A stretch of 6,846 nucleotides of DNA. Source: Dehalococcoides sp. Lineage in GTDB: Bacteria; Chloroflexota; Dehalococcoidia; Dehalococcoidales; RBG-16-60-22. Position numbers and translations under genes: made by a program. Each line of letters opens with the position of its first letter. Positions within the stretch are counted from its first letter, which is position 1. The stretch is from positions 1 to 6,846 of the forward strand of contig DAOUZD010000036.1 in assembly GCA_030665795.1 (NCBI GenBank). The letters run 5' to 3'. This document shows positions 1-5,775 of the stretch, piece by piece. The notes beneath the pieces are model-generated. The model saw only the letters and a list, made by a program, of their open reading frames with translations. It had not been told where the DNA came from and did no database searches.

Positions 1-219
1 TAACAAAGGTGAATGTTGGATAGGACCGTTTCTGAGGAACTCCTACATTTATAGCCAAAATGCACTTTAACCAATTTATCAAAAAAGTAACTACTTCTTT
101 TTCTTTTCAAAAGGTTCTTTTGTAAAGCATACTTATACCAGATGAAGCTAATTCGTATTCAGTTCATTCAACAATACTTCCTTTTGTTGGATGATAAAGC
201 TGAATAAACAAGATGCCTT
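1..219. other. AT-rich stretch with no gene seen
   Basis: I see no convincing coding region on either strand here. The stretch is AT-rich with many stops. It holds a small perfect hairpin, CAAAAG-GTT-CTTTTG, around 108-122, without a following T-run that would make it a clear terminator. Anything transcribed through here from the left would have to be identified with flanking sequence. Confidence 0.5.
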
Positions 220-248
220 CTAGTATGTTACCAGCGGTATATTACTAG
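220..248. repeat. inverted repeat with symmetric internal loop
   Basis: CTAGTA (220-225) pairs with TACTAG (243-248), and inside it TACC (229-232) pairs with GGTA (236-239). The two stems are separated by an unpaired 3+3 internal loop and capped by AGC. It is the first of three adjacent hairpins and lies 4 bases before the next one. No gene or T-run is attached. It may be part of a small repetitive element, but no function is known. Confidence 0.5.
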
Positions 249-252
249 AGGC

Positions 253-312
253 ACCTCACCCCCTTAGTCCCCCCTCTCTCCTTCAAAGGAGAGGGGGCAA
301 CCGCGGTGAGGT
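253..312. repeat. nested palindromic repeat (REP/MITE-like)
   Basis: The outer arms ACCTCACC (253-260) and GGTGAGGT (305-312) are perfect complements. They enclose an inner hairpin in which CTCTCC (276-281) pairs with GGAGAG (288-293), flanked by C-runs and G-runs. The strand bias (C-rich left arm, G-rich right arm) and nested symmetry resemble dispersed palindromic intergenic repeats. Copy number cannot be judged from one window, so calling it a family repeat is an inference. Confidence 0.6.
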
Positions 313-321
313 TGATAAACA

Positions 322-348
322 CCCTCTTCCCTTACTAAGGGAAGAGGG
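322..348. repeat. perfect 12-bp stem-loop
   Basis: CCCTCTTCCCTT (322-333) and AAGGGAAGAGGG (337-348) are perfect complements with a 3-base loop, ACT. No T-run follows on the + strand, where GGCTTAGTCCCTC comes next. The flanking CTTAGTCCC at 350 also occurs near 263 inside the preceding hairpin, so the two look like related units of one element. An intrinsic terminator is unlikely without a U-tract. Confidence 0.6.
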
Positions 349-669
349 GCTTAGTCCCTCTTAAAAGAAAGGTAGAATTCCATTCACCATGCCCACAAAC
401 CGTCCAGATTTTGATCCTGGGGCATCTGTTATTGTCAATTAGCAGGTACTACCAAGAGCTAGCTTCGAGTTCCCTTTTCGGCACCAGGAACCCGGTTACC
501 AAACCAGGGAAGAACTCTGCACTAAAAATCGACTACAGTCTCTCAAATTCTAGGCGACTGCACCTGATTTTCCGTCATATTGCGCATTGTGGTGACAATT
601 TAAGCTTAGGCGCAATGTTAAAAAATAATGACTTCTGTTCAACGGCACAACAGAACGTCATAAAGTGAA
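349..669. other. gene-free stretch with a weak hairpin
   Basis: No recognisable gene. An open frame of 85 codons from 411 to 668 has no ribosome-binding site and an unfamiliar protein sequence, so I do not call it. Another frame, from an ATG at 389, reads only 17 codons to a TAG at 440 and then stays open until a second TAG. This could be decayed coding sequence. TTCTGTT (633-639) and AACAGAA (649-655) form a 7-bp hairpin, extendable by GAC/GTC (630-632 with 657-659) across one bulged base. Confidence 0.4.
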
Positions 670-933
670 ATGGGGGGGTGTCCTGGCAAGGATAACTCTA
701 CCACCAGTAATGCCTATTACTGCATTGTCGGGACAATGGGAAGAAAGACGCTTTGCCTAGACAAGGGCACACAGAGAAATTGAGGCAGTACCGGCTGGAT
801 CGGCTACCTGAAGCCAAAAGAAACGGTTGTAATCACTAAACTAGGTATCGAGGTCTCCAACGGCGTCTTTAAAGTGGAATCATCCAAAGGGGCAGTCGTC
901 TTCGAACAGGCCTTAGCCAAGCGGAGGGGGTGA
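670..933 (+). pseudogene. decayed coding fragment with in-frame TGA, unknown product
   Basis: An ATG at 670 opens a frame of 88 codons that ends with TGA at 931-933 and is broken once by TGA at 781-783. The part after the break (784-930, 49 codons) looks protein-like: it begins GSTGWIGYLKPKE, has alternating hydrophobic strands such as VVITKLGIEVSNGVF and ends in basic residues. The part before it carries three cysteines. I do not recognise the family. No Shine-Dalgarno site precedes the ATG. Most likely this is the tail of a decayed gene. Read-through of the TGA as selenocysteine is possible but not supported by a convincing structure. Its end lies 4 bases from the convergent permease gene. 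Confidence 0.35.
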
Positions 934-937
934 GGGA

Positions 938-1804
938 TTAGCGCTTCAACAGCTTTATGGTGCTGTTAGCTTTCCCCAGTGACTGGCTTATTCGGTCAAT
1001 TAGAATGGCGACGATAACGATAGCAAAGCCGGCAAGGAAACCGCGCCCCACGTCAAGGCGCTGAATACCCCTTAGAACCTCAAGGCCAAGCCCAGAGGCG
1101 CCTATCATTGAGGCGATAACTACCATTGCCAGTGCCATCATGATGGTCTGGTTGACACCCGCCATGATGCTGGGGCGAGCCAGTGGGAGCTGTATCTTTA
1201 ACAGAAGCTGTACGCCGGTACAGCCGAAGGCCTGGCCAGCCTCAACCAGGTCCTTGGATACCTGACGGATACCCAGATTGGTGAGACGAATGCAGGGTGG
1301 CACTGCATAGATAAATGTAGCCACCACTGCCGGTACCTTTCCCAGTCCAAAGAAGAACACCGCCGGGATGAGATAGACGAAACTGGGCATGGTCTGCATG
1401 CCATCCAGAACCGGCCGTATCATTGCTTCGAAACGGTCGCTCTTGGCAGCTGCAATGCCAAGAGGAATACCAACCAGCAGGGACACAACAACAGAGGTAA
1501 TGATTATGGCTAGGGTGGTCATAGTTTGGTCCCAGAGCCCCATGACGCCGATAAAAAACATCCCCACTAGGGCGATAACAGCAATCCTGCGCCCGGCAAA
1601 TCTCCAGGCTACCCCGGCAAGGATGACAATCACTGCCCACCAAGGAAGCCACCATAGACCATGTTCAATCCCTACCAGCGGCTCCCTGATACCTATCGTA
1701 ATGACATCAAAGAATGGCTCCAAGTTTATGGTCAGCCATTCTACTGCCAGGTTAATCCATTCCCCCAGGAGGGGAAAGGCTAATATCTCCGGGAAATCAA
1801 ACAT
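938..1804 (-). CDS. glycine betaine/proline-type ABC transporter permease (ProW/OpuAB-like)
   Basis: This is the channel-forming inner-membrane subunit of a quaternary-amine uptake ABC transporter. The 288 residues hold about six to seven hydrophobic helices, roughly 54-70, 74-91, 95-120, 141-172, 215-238 and 255-271. The ATPase-contacting EAA loop is clear at about 185-211: E188-A189-G190, then K203-I-Q-L-P207. The segment PVLDGMQTMPSFVYLIP (131-147) is typical of this permease family. The start is supported by GAGGTGA at 1812-1818, seven bases upstream. It is the last gene of the minus-strand operon, 137 bases after the binding-protein stop, and that gap holds a strong hairpin. No clear terminator follows. 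The exact solute (betaine, proline betaine, choline or carnitine) cannot be told from sequence. Confidence 0.9.
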   Translation of the reverse strand: MFDFPEILAFPLLGEWINLAVEWLTINLEPFFDVITIGIREPLVGIEHGLWWLPWWAVIVILAGVAWRFAGRRIAVIALVGMFFIGVMGLWDQTMTTLAIIITSVVVSLLVGIPLGIAAAKSDRFEAMIRPVLDGMQTMPSFVYLIPAVFFFGLGKVPAVVATFIYAVPPCIRLTNLGIRQVSKDLVEAGQAFGCTGVQLLLKIQLPLARPSIMAGVNQTIMMALAMVVIASMIGASGLGLEVLRGIQRLDVGRGFLAGFAIVIVAILIDRISQSLGKANSTIKLLKR

Positions 1805-1834
1805 TACCTTATCACCTCGTTACCTTCAGAGATA

Positions 1835-1875
1835 CCCCCGCTCTACTTAAAACTAGGGCGACCGTAGAGCGGGGG
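1835..1875 (-). promoter_or_regulatory. strong intercistronic hairpin between binding-protein and permease genes
   Basis: CCCCCGCTCTAC (1835-1846) and GTAGAGCGGGGG (1864-1875) are perfect 12-bp complements around a 17-base loop. In the minus-strand transcript the hairpin lies 66 bases after the binding-protein stop and about 30 bases before the permease start. No U-run follows the stem, so it is not a standard intrinsic terminator. Such hairpins often protect the 3' end of an upstream binding-protein message or tune downstream expression. That role here is an inference. Confidence 0.6.
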
Positions 1876-1941
1876 CGTAAGAGCCTGAGGGATAACCCGT
1901 CTCGCCGTATCCAATAAATCGGCGGGTGTAGTTCTATCCGG

Positions 1942-2949
1942 CTACATCTGGGCTACTGCTTCTTTAACCTTCTTAGCAACGTCTGCAGGTACGAACAGAG
2001 TCCACAGTTCTTCTCGTTCCTGGAGGAACCAAACGGCAGCATCAATCGGTTCGCCACCGGTCTCATCCATATAGACCAGAGCCTCATCAAGGGTTGCCGT
2101 ATTCATCTTCCATTTCTTGAACATCTCAGCTACATCAGGTGCCTTATCCGGGAAGTCCTTGTGCGCGGCTATGAAAAGGTCAACGGATGGCCAGGCACAA
2201 CCGTGGTTCTCATCCCACACCGCTTGGTCATAGGCAGGCTCTTCCAGCAGTGTCAGGTCGAGTGCACCGGCAATCCAGGTGGGACCCCACAGATAGCCTA
2301 TCCAGGGTTCCCCCTTATCATAAGTGCCCTTAAGGGAAGCAAAGAGACCCTCCTGGCTGCCGGTGTTGATTACGTCATAGTCGTCGTCAAGTCCATAAGC
2401 GGCAACCTGCTCTATGATGACTATCTCACATTCCCAGCCTACCGGTCCATTCAGCAGCATGCCCTTGCTCCGGTTCTCCGGATTTTGGAACAGCTCCTTA
2501 TATTCCGGCTGGTCAAGGTCAAAAACACTCTTCAGATTCGGCGCCATCGGTTCAATGCCACGGTCAGGGTCACCCTTGATGACATAGGTCGGCACCACGA
2601 AACCGCTCTGCCAGTTATCGTTGTTCAGGAAACCCAGCATGACGATATCCCCAGCCGCTAGGGCTTTATCGACTGCTTCTTGCTGGTTTTGTAGCCAGCC
2701 CTCCAGAAACACATCAAGGTCGCCGGTGCGTGTTCCCTGGAACAGTGGTATAGTTGCTCCCGGGATAAGCTCTACCGGGTAGCCGTAACCCTCCTCAATG
2801 ACTATCTTGGCCATCTCGGACTGGAAATGAGCACTGCCCCAGTTGAGGTCAGAAATCTTGATGGGCTCTTTTTCCTTCTCACCACAGCCCACCATGGCCA
2901 TACTGGCGACTATTACCGTAAGTAGTAAAACAGTCAAAACTTTCTTCAT
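1942..2949 (-). CDS. glycine betaine/quaternary-amine ABC transporter substrate-binding lipoprotein (ProX/OpuAC-like)
   Basis: Extracytoplasmic receptor that binds the compatible solute and delivers it to the permease. The 335-residue protein begins with a signal peptide: MKK, a hydrophobic core to about residue 20, and a lipobox-like M-V-G-C with Cys22 as the likely lipidated residue, followed by a charged linker (EKEKE). The OpuAC-family pattern is clear: a region at 61-86 ending in DLDVFLEGW, and tryptophans at 37, 85, 113, 216, 221 and 225. These are candidates for the aromatic cage that holds a trimethylammonium group; the individual cage residues are not proven. Start choice is firm: AAAGGAG at 2958-2964 lies eight bases before the ATG. 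It sits 80 bases after the ATPase gene and is probably cotranscribed with it. The exact ligand is unknown. Confidence 0.9.
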   Translation of the reverse strand: MKKVLTVLLLTVIVASMAMVGCGEKEKEPIKISDLNWGSAHFQSEMAKIVIEEGYGYPVELIPGATIPLFQGTRTGDLDVFLEGWLQNQQEAVDKALAAGDIVMLGFLNNDNWQSGFVVPTYVIKGDPDRGIEPMAPNLKSVFDLDQPEYKELFQNPENRSKGMLLNGPVGWECEIVIIEQVAAYGLDDDYDVINTGSQEGLFASLKGTYDKGEPWIGYLWGPTWIAGALDLTLLEEPAYDQAVWDENHGCAWPSVDLFIAAHKDFPDKAPDVAEMFKKWKMNTATLDEALVYMDETGGEPIDAAVWFLQEREELWTLFVPADVAKKVKEAVAQM

Positions 2950-2998
2950 TCCTTTTTCTCCTTTCCTTATGCTTTCAGTTCCGATGTTGTGGATGCAG

Positions 2999-3017
2999 GT
3001 CGGGTCTCTCCACCGAC
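2999..3017 (-). other. small hairpin between ATPase and binding-protein genes
   Basis: GTCGG (2999-3003) pairs with CCGAC (3013-3017) around a nine-base loop, within the 80-base gap between the ATPase stop and the binding-protein start. There is no U-run immediately after it on the minus strand, so it should not fully terminate transcription. The stem is only five pairs and may be chance. Confidence 0.25.
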
Positions 3018-3029
3018 GCCAACGTTAGA

Positions 3030-4211
3030 CTATACGGCTTTGAGCAATACTGCTCTAGTGATTACCCCGAGCAGACGCCGCTCCTTGTCCATTACCGCCA
3101 CTGGTGTGTCGCCCTCTGCCACCAGTTGCAGGCACTGTTCAAGTGGGGTGTTCGGTGATGTGGCTGGGAATTCCTGACTGGCTATCTCGCCTACCTCGAT
3201 TGAGCCGTTATTTTTCTCGGCTATGGCCTGCTCCATGGTTAAAGTCCCCTTGAGTACGCCGCAATTATCAACCACGAAAGTCTGTTCGGTTTCGTTTTTC
3301 CTCATTTCTTCGATAGCGGTGGCAAGGGTCTGGTCGCTGTCAATCACCGCCGAGGGTTTTTCCATAATCGTATGGGCCACCACTACCTTACCACGAGGCA
3401 CGTCTTTGACAAATTCTCTCACGTAGTCATCAGCCGGATGAGACACGATATCCTGTGGGGTACCTAGCTGTACTATTATTCCGTCCCGCATAATGGCAAT
3501 GCGGTCGCCTAAAGTTAGCGCCTCAAGCAGGTCGTGGGTGATAAAGACTACCGTCCTCTTCACCTTTGAGCGCAATTTTAAAAATTCTTCCTGCATCTGT
3601 CGGCGAATAAGCGGGTCCAGAGCACTGAAAGGCTCGTCCATAAGCAGTATTTCGGAACCCACTGCTAAAGCCCGGGCCAGGCCGACTCGTTGCTGCATAC
3701 CACCACTGAGTTCATGTATCCGGCTGCTCTCCCAGCCCTTCAGTCCTACAATCTGTAGAACCTCTAAAGCCTTTTCCTTTCTGGTCTCTCGGCTCTCGCC
3801 GCGAACTTCGAGACCGAAGGAAACATTATCCAGTACCGAGCGGTGCGGTAACAGACCGAAGCTCTGAAATACCATGCTCAGCTTGTGGCGGCGCAGTTCT
3901 TTGAGCTCATGGTTATTAATTTGGGCAATGTCGACACCTTCGACAAATATGGTGCCCTTGGTTGGTTCGATGAGCCGATTGAGACAGCGGACCAGGGTCG
4001 ATTTCCCGCTTCCTGACAGCCCCATAACAACGAACACCTCGTTCTCTTTTACTTCAAACGAGGCATCCCTTATGGCAATAACATGCCCGGTCTCCTCCAT
4101 GACCTCCTGCTTGGTTTTGCCACTTTCAATAATACCAAACACACTCTCCGGAGAGGGGCCGAAGATTTTCCATAAATTCCGGCAACATATTATTTTGTTG
4201 TTTTCAGTCAT
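3030..4211 (-). CDS. glycine betaine/proline ABC transporter ATP-binding protein with tandem CBS domains (ProV/OpuAA-like)
   Basis: Cytoplasmic ATPase that powers osmoprotectant import. The 393 residues match the usual length of ProV/OpuAA. Visible motifs are Walker [10 protein letters not shown] (64-72), Q-loop Gln116, signature LSGGMQQR (168-175), Walker B ILLMDEP (188-194) with D-loop SALD (196-199), and switch His226 in ITHD. The N-terminal stretch up to residue 45 ([12 protein letters not shown], then [12 protein letters not shown]) is characteristic of this subfamily. Residues about 275-393 form two CBS units, ending in [14 protein letters not shown]. In OpuA-type transporters this pair controls activity, through ionic strength or cyclic-di-AMP; which applies here is unknown. 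The start is supported by GGAG (4217-4220), five bases upstream. It is the first gene of the operon. Confidence 0.93.
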   Translation of the reverse strand: MTENNKIICCRNLWKIFGPSPESVFGIIESGKTKQEVMEETGHVIAIRDASFEVKENEVFVVMGLSGSGKSTLVRCLNRLIEPTKGTIFVEGVDIAQINNHELKELRRHKLSMVFQSFGLLPHRSVLDNVSFGLEVRGESRETRKEKALEVLQIVGLKGWESSRIHELSGGMQQRVGLARALAVGSEILLMDEPFSALDPLIRRQMQEEFLKLRSKVKRTVVFITHDLLEALTLGDRIAIMRDGIIVQLGTPQDIVSHPADDYVREFVKDVPRGKVVVAHTIMEKPSAVIDSDQTLATAIEEMRKNETEQTFVVDNCGVLKGTLTMEQAIAEKNNGSIEVGEIASQEFPATSPNTPLEQCLQLVAEGDTPVAVMDKERRLLGVITRAVLLKAV

Positions 4212-4262
4212 AACAACTCCGGGCGATAAAATCGGGGTGAAAAATGAACACTAGGTGCTTAA

Positions 4263-4291
4263 ACTAAAGTGAAGCCAGTTGAAAAACGCAA
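4263..4291 (-). promoter_or_regulatory. possible promoter of the transporter operon
   Basis: On the minus strand, TTGCGT (4286-4291) and TTTAGT (4263-4268) are separated by exactly 17 bases, matching the sigma-70 consensus at 3/6 and 4/6 positions. Transcription would start near 4256, about 45 bases before the ATPase ATG. The match is weak and other promoters in this AT-rich stretch are possible. Confidence 0.25.
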
Positions 4292-4314
4292 GAAATAATG
4301 AGGATTACTGATGG

Positions 4315-4335
4315 CGAATATGAATATCATATTCG
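4315..4335. promoter_or_regulatory. perfect 21-bp palindrome, candidate operator
   Basis: CGAATATGA (4315-4323) and TCATATTCG (4327-4335) are perfect reverse complements with spacer ATA. The site lies about 105-125 bases upstream of the ATPase ATG and just upstream of the weak promoter proposed at 4263-4291. Dyad sites of this size are typical of dimeric regulators such as MarR/GbsR-, TetR- or GntR-type proteins. No regulator gene is in the window, so the binding protein is unknown. The related half CATATTCG recurs at 4535-4542. Confidence 0.5.
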
Positions 4336-4548
4336 GTTCCTGATACTGCAGAAGCTCCCTGCCTCCTTTGAAAGTACTTTTGATAGAACCTCCCTAAGCC
4401 TTAATATTTCTGGACATGAGCCTTTAGCAATTTATCAGACAAAAGGTGTTAAGTCAAAGTTGTTAATTAAAAATTCTACTGGTAATAATTTGTTTTTGTT
4501 AGTTGAACATCACCGTATAGAGCTCTCTTACTAACATATTCGCCACAA
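4336..4548. other. AT-rich intergenic region, no confident gene
   Basis: A 78-codon open frame runs on the + strand from 4298 to 4534, but it has no good ribosome-binding site, contains the palindrome at 4315-4335 and gives an unfamiliar protein sequence. I therefore treat this stretch as intergenic DNA between divergent transcription units. A small unrecognised protein cannot be excluded. Confidence 0.4.
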
Positions 4549-4629
4549 TTCTTGAATATCCTCTAAAATACTCGCGTATCCTCTTGAATTGAACTCAAGC
4601 AGCTTTTTTTAATATTTTCAGCTTTTTTT
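4549..4629. repeat. cluster of short direct repeats
   Basis: TCTTGAAT occurs at 4550-4557 and 4582-4589, TATCCTCT at 4557-4564 and 4577-4584 (exactly 20 bases apart), and CAGCTTTTTTT at 4600-4610 and 4619-4629 (19 bases apart). Spacings near two helical turns would suit regulator half-sites on one DNA face. CTTGA (4583-4587) and TCAAG (4595-4599) also form a weak stem just before the first T-run, which could act as a poor terminator on the + strand. Low complexity may explain part of this. Confidence 0.4.
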
Positions 4630-4710
4630 GTAGGCAAACTTATTCGCTACGATACATCTACAGGGTTTGAGATTAACAACCAGCCATTTTTAATAGTAAC
4701 CTGCCATACC

Positions 4711-4719
4711 TGTTATAAT
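4711..4719 (+). promoter_or_regulatory. extended -10 promoter of the methyltransferase gene
   Basis: TGT followed by TATAAT (4714-4719) is a perfect extended -10 element (TGnTATAAT), which can work with little or no -35 contact; no good -35 is seen. The start of transcription would be near 4726, giving a leader of only about 22 bases that contains the ribosome-binding site AGGAAGG at 4737-4743. Confidence 0.6.
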
Positions 4720-4747
4720 TGGGTTAAGGAGTACTCAGGAAGGCATT

Positions 4748-5428
4748 ATGTTAGATTATTCAGGTGAATTTTATGCCCGTTATGCCGACCGATACGCCGA
4801 AGTCTCTCATCAGTTTCTACAGTCCGTATATATTGAATCTTCTCACCCTAAACTTGCCGGGGACATGGCTCTAATAGAACATCTCAAGACTCTAGTTCCG
4901 GGCAAGCGTGGCCTTGATGCTGGTTGCGGTGCCGGGGCACGTGACGTGTACCATCTCTGGTCAGTTGGCTATGACATATTTGGCGTCGATGCGGTCAAAG
5001 AGAATCTTGACACCGCCATTAGACTCCATCCTGAGATTGCCGATAGACTTTCAGTTGCCGATTTGAGGGAAGAACTCCCGTTCCCCACCTCTTCTTTCGA
5101 TTTCGTCATGTGTAACGCAGTCATCCAGCATATCAAGCCCGGGATAGTAGAGACGTCTACCTTGCCCGAGTTATGCCGGGTATTAAAACGGCATGGTGTT
5201 CTCCAGCTGATGTTTAAAAATGGCCGCGGCGTGCTCAGCATCTTTGACAAAGACTATGGAACCGAACGAACTTTCCAGCTCTATGATGAGCGTCGATTAC
5301 TGAAGAGCTTGGAGAAACTCGGCATGGCACTGATAGAAAGTGAGTCGGAAGACCAGTTAGGTGGCCTCATGTTCTTTACTGACCCTAAGCATGCTCGTCA
5401 TTGCGTATTTTACATGCGCAAGCTCTAA
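4748..5428 (+). CDS. class I SAM-dependent methyltransferase, substrate unknown
   Basis: A cytoplasmic enzyme expected to move a methyl group from S-adenosylmethionine to an unidentified acceptor. The 226 residues carry the class I Rossmann motifs in order: motif I LDAGCGAG (56-63), acidic Asp81 at the end of the second strand (IFGVD) for the ribose hydroxyls, Asp105 in VADL (motif III), and motif IV-like FDFVMCNAVIQHI (117-129). It resembles the Methyltransf_11/25 type of small-molecule methyltransferase. The N-terminal region (FYARYADRYAEVS) is a common cap in this type. The ATG has AGGAAGG four bases upstream and its own extended -10 promoter, so it appears monocistronic. The neighbours do not indicate the substrate. 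No strong terminator is visible downstream. Confidence 0.85.
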   Translation: MLDYSGEFYARYADRYAEVSHQFLQSVYIESSHPKLAGDMALIEHLKTLVPGKRGLDAGCGAGARDVYHLWSVGYDIFGVDAVKENLDTAIRLHPEIADRLSVADLREELPFPTSSFDFVMCNAVIQHIKPGIVETSTLPELCRVLKRHGVLQLMFKNGRGVLSIFDKDYGTERTFQLYDERRLLKSLEKLGMALIESESEDQLGGLMFFTDPKHARHCVFYMRKL

Positions 5429-5479
5429 GAAAATTACTGGTTGGTTGAAAAAATCATCGCAAAAACAGAACAGAGAAGC

Positions 5480-5501
5480 ATTCGTTAGAAATTCGTTAGA
5501 A
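5480..5501. repeat. perfect 11-bp tandem duplication
   Basis: ATTCGTTAGAA occurs twice head to tail (5480-5490 and 5491-5501), 19 bases from the edge of the tRNA-Lys remnant. Short duplications like this may be integrase arm-type sites or slippage products. The closeness to the tRNA fragment is the only reason to favour the former. Confidence 0.55.
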
Positions 5502-5520
5502 GAGGGGGAGAGGGTTGAGT

Positions 5521-5568
5521 GTAGGCCGTACAGGTCTCGAACCTGTGACACCCTGATTAAAAGTCAGG
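5521..5568 (-). tRNA. 3'-half tRNA-Lys(TTT) remnant, probable attachment-site copy
   Basis: Read on the minus strand, a perfect anticodon arm (CCTGA stem, loop CTTTTAA with anticodon TTT, stem TCAGG; 5552-5568) is followed by variable bases, a perfect T-arm (ACAGG, TTCGAGA, CCTGT; 5530-5546) and an acceptor-like end, ACGGCCT plus A. The 5' half is absent: the 30 bases upstream of the anticodon arm contain no D-arm and no strand to pair with the acceptor end. It cannot be a working tRNA. A 3' tRNA fragment cut near the anticodon stem is the usual scar of site-specific integration into a tRNA gene. The + strand reading frame here gives the familiar antisense-tRNA-Lys peptide RSRTCDTLIKSQ. Confidence 0.75.
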
Positions 5569-5775
5569 CTGTTATTTTCCCGATTTTCAAAGTATTCTTG
5601 TAGCCGGAATAGGCCCAAAATCTATTCAATTTTAAACGAATCAGGTTGACCTCTCTCAAATTAATCCTCAGAATTAACTAAAAGCCGGAATGTGCAATCA
5701 CCTATAATTCCTTCCAAGATGACCCGTATTGTATTACAATGGAGCTATAAGCGGTGTTATCCGGTGTGGTTATAA
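5569..5775. other. intergenic region upstream of the nuclease-like gene
   Basis: No gene is seen. AGCCGGAAT occurs twice, at 5602-5610 and 5683-5691. A perfect TATAAT lies at 5703-5708 but has no good -35 at the usual distance, and a second A/T -10-like site, TATAAG, is at 5746-5751. Either could drive the gene that starts at 5776, but neither is strong. If the tRNA remnant marks an integrated element, this is its left edge. Confidence 0.35.

Noticed and set aside
220..348. CRISPR array
   Set aside because: The repeats are three different hairpins, not identical repeats separated by unique spacers of constant length.
411..668. 85-codon open frame on the + strand
   Set aside because: No ribosome-binding site, no familiar protein sequence, and it lies among hairpins and broken frames; more likely chance or decayed DNA.
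1389..1850. 153-codon + strand open frame opposite the permease gene
   Set aside because: Antisense to a clear permease with its own ribosome-binding site; low-complexity basic protein typical of a shadow.
1835..1875. Intrinsic terminator after the binding-protein gene
   Set aside because: The stem is strong but no U-run follows on the minus strand, so it is described as an intercistronic hairpin instead.
3493..4254. Long + strand open frames opposite the ATPase gene
   Set aside because: They are antisense shadows of a gene with every ABC ATPase motif in place.
4298..4534. 78-codon open frame on the + strand
   Set aside because: No clear ribosome-binding site, contains a perfect palindrome better read as an operator, and no recognisable motif; cannot be ruled out fully.
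5361..5603. 80-codon open frame overlapping the methyltransferase end and the tRNA remnant
   Set aside because: Its tail is the well-known spurious peptide made by reading a tRNA-Lys gene in antisense; the rest overlaps a better gene.
5521..5610. Complete tRNA-Lys gene
   Set aside because: No D-arm and no 5' acceptor strand can be found upstream of the anticodon stem.
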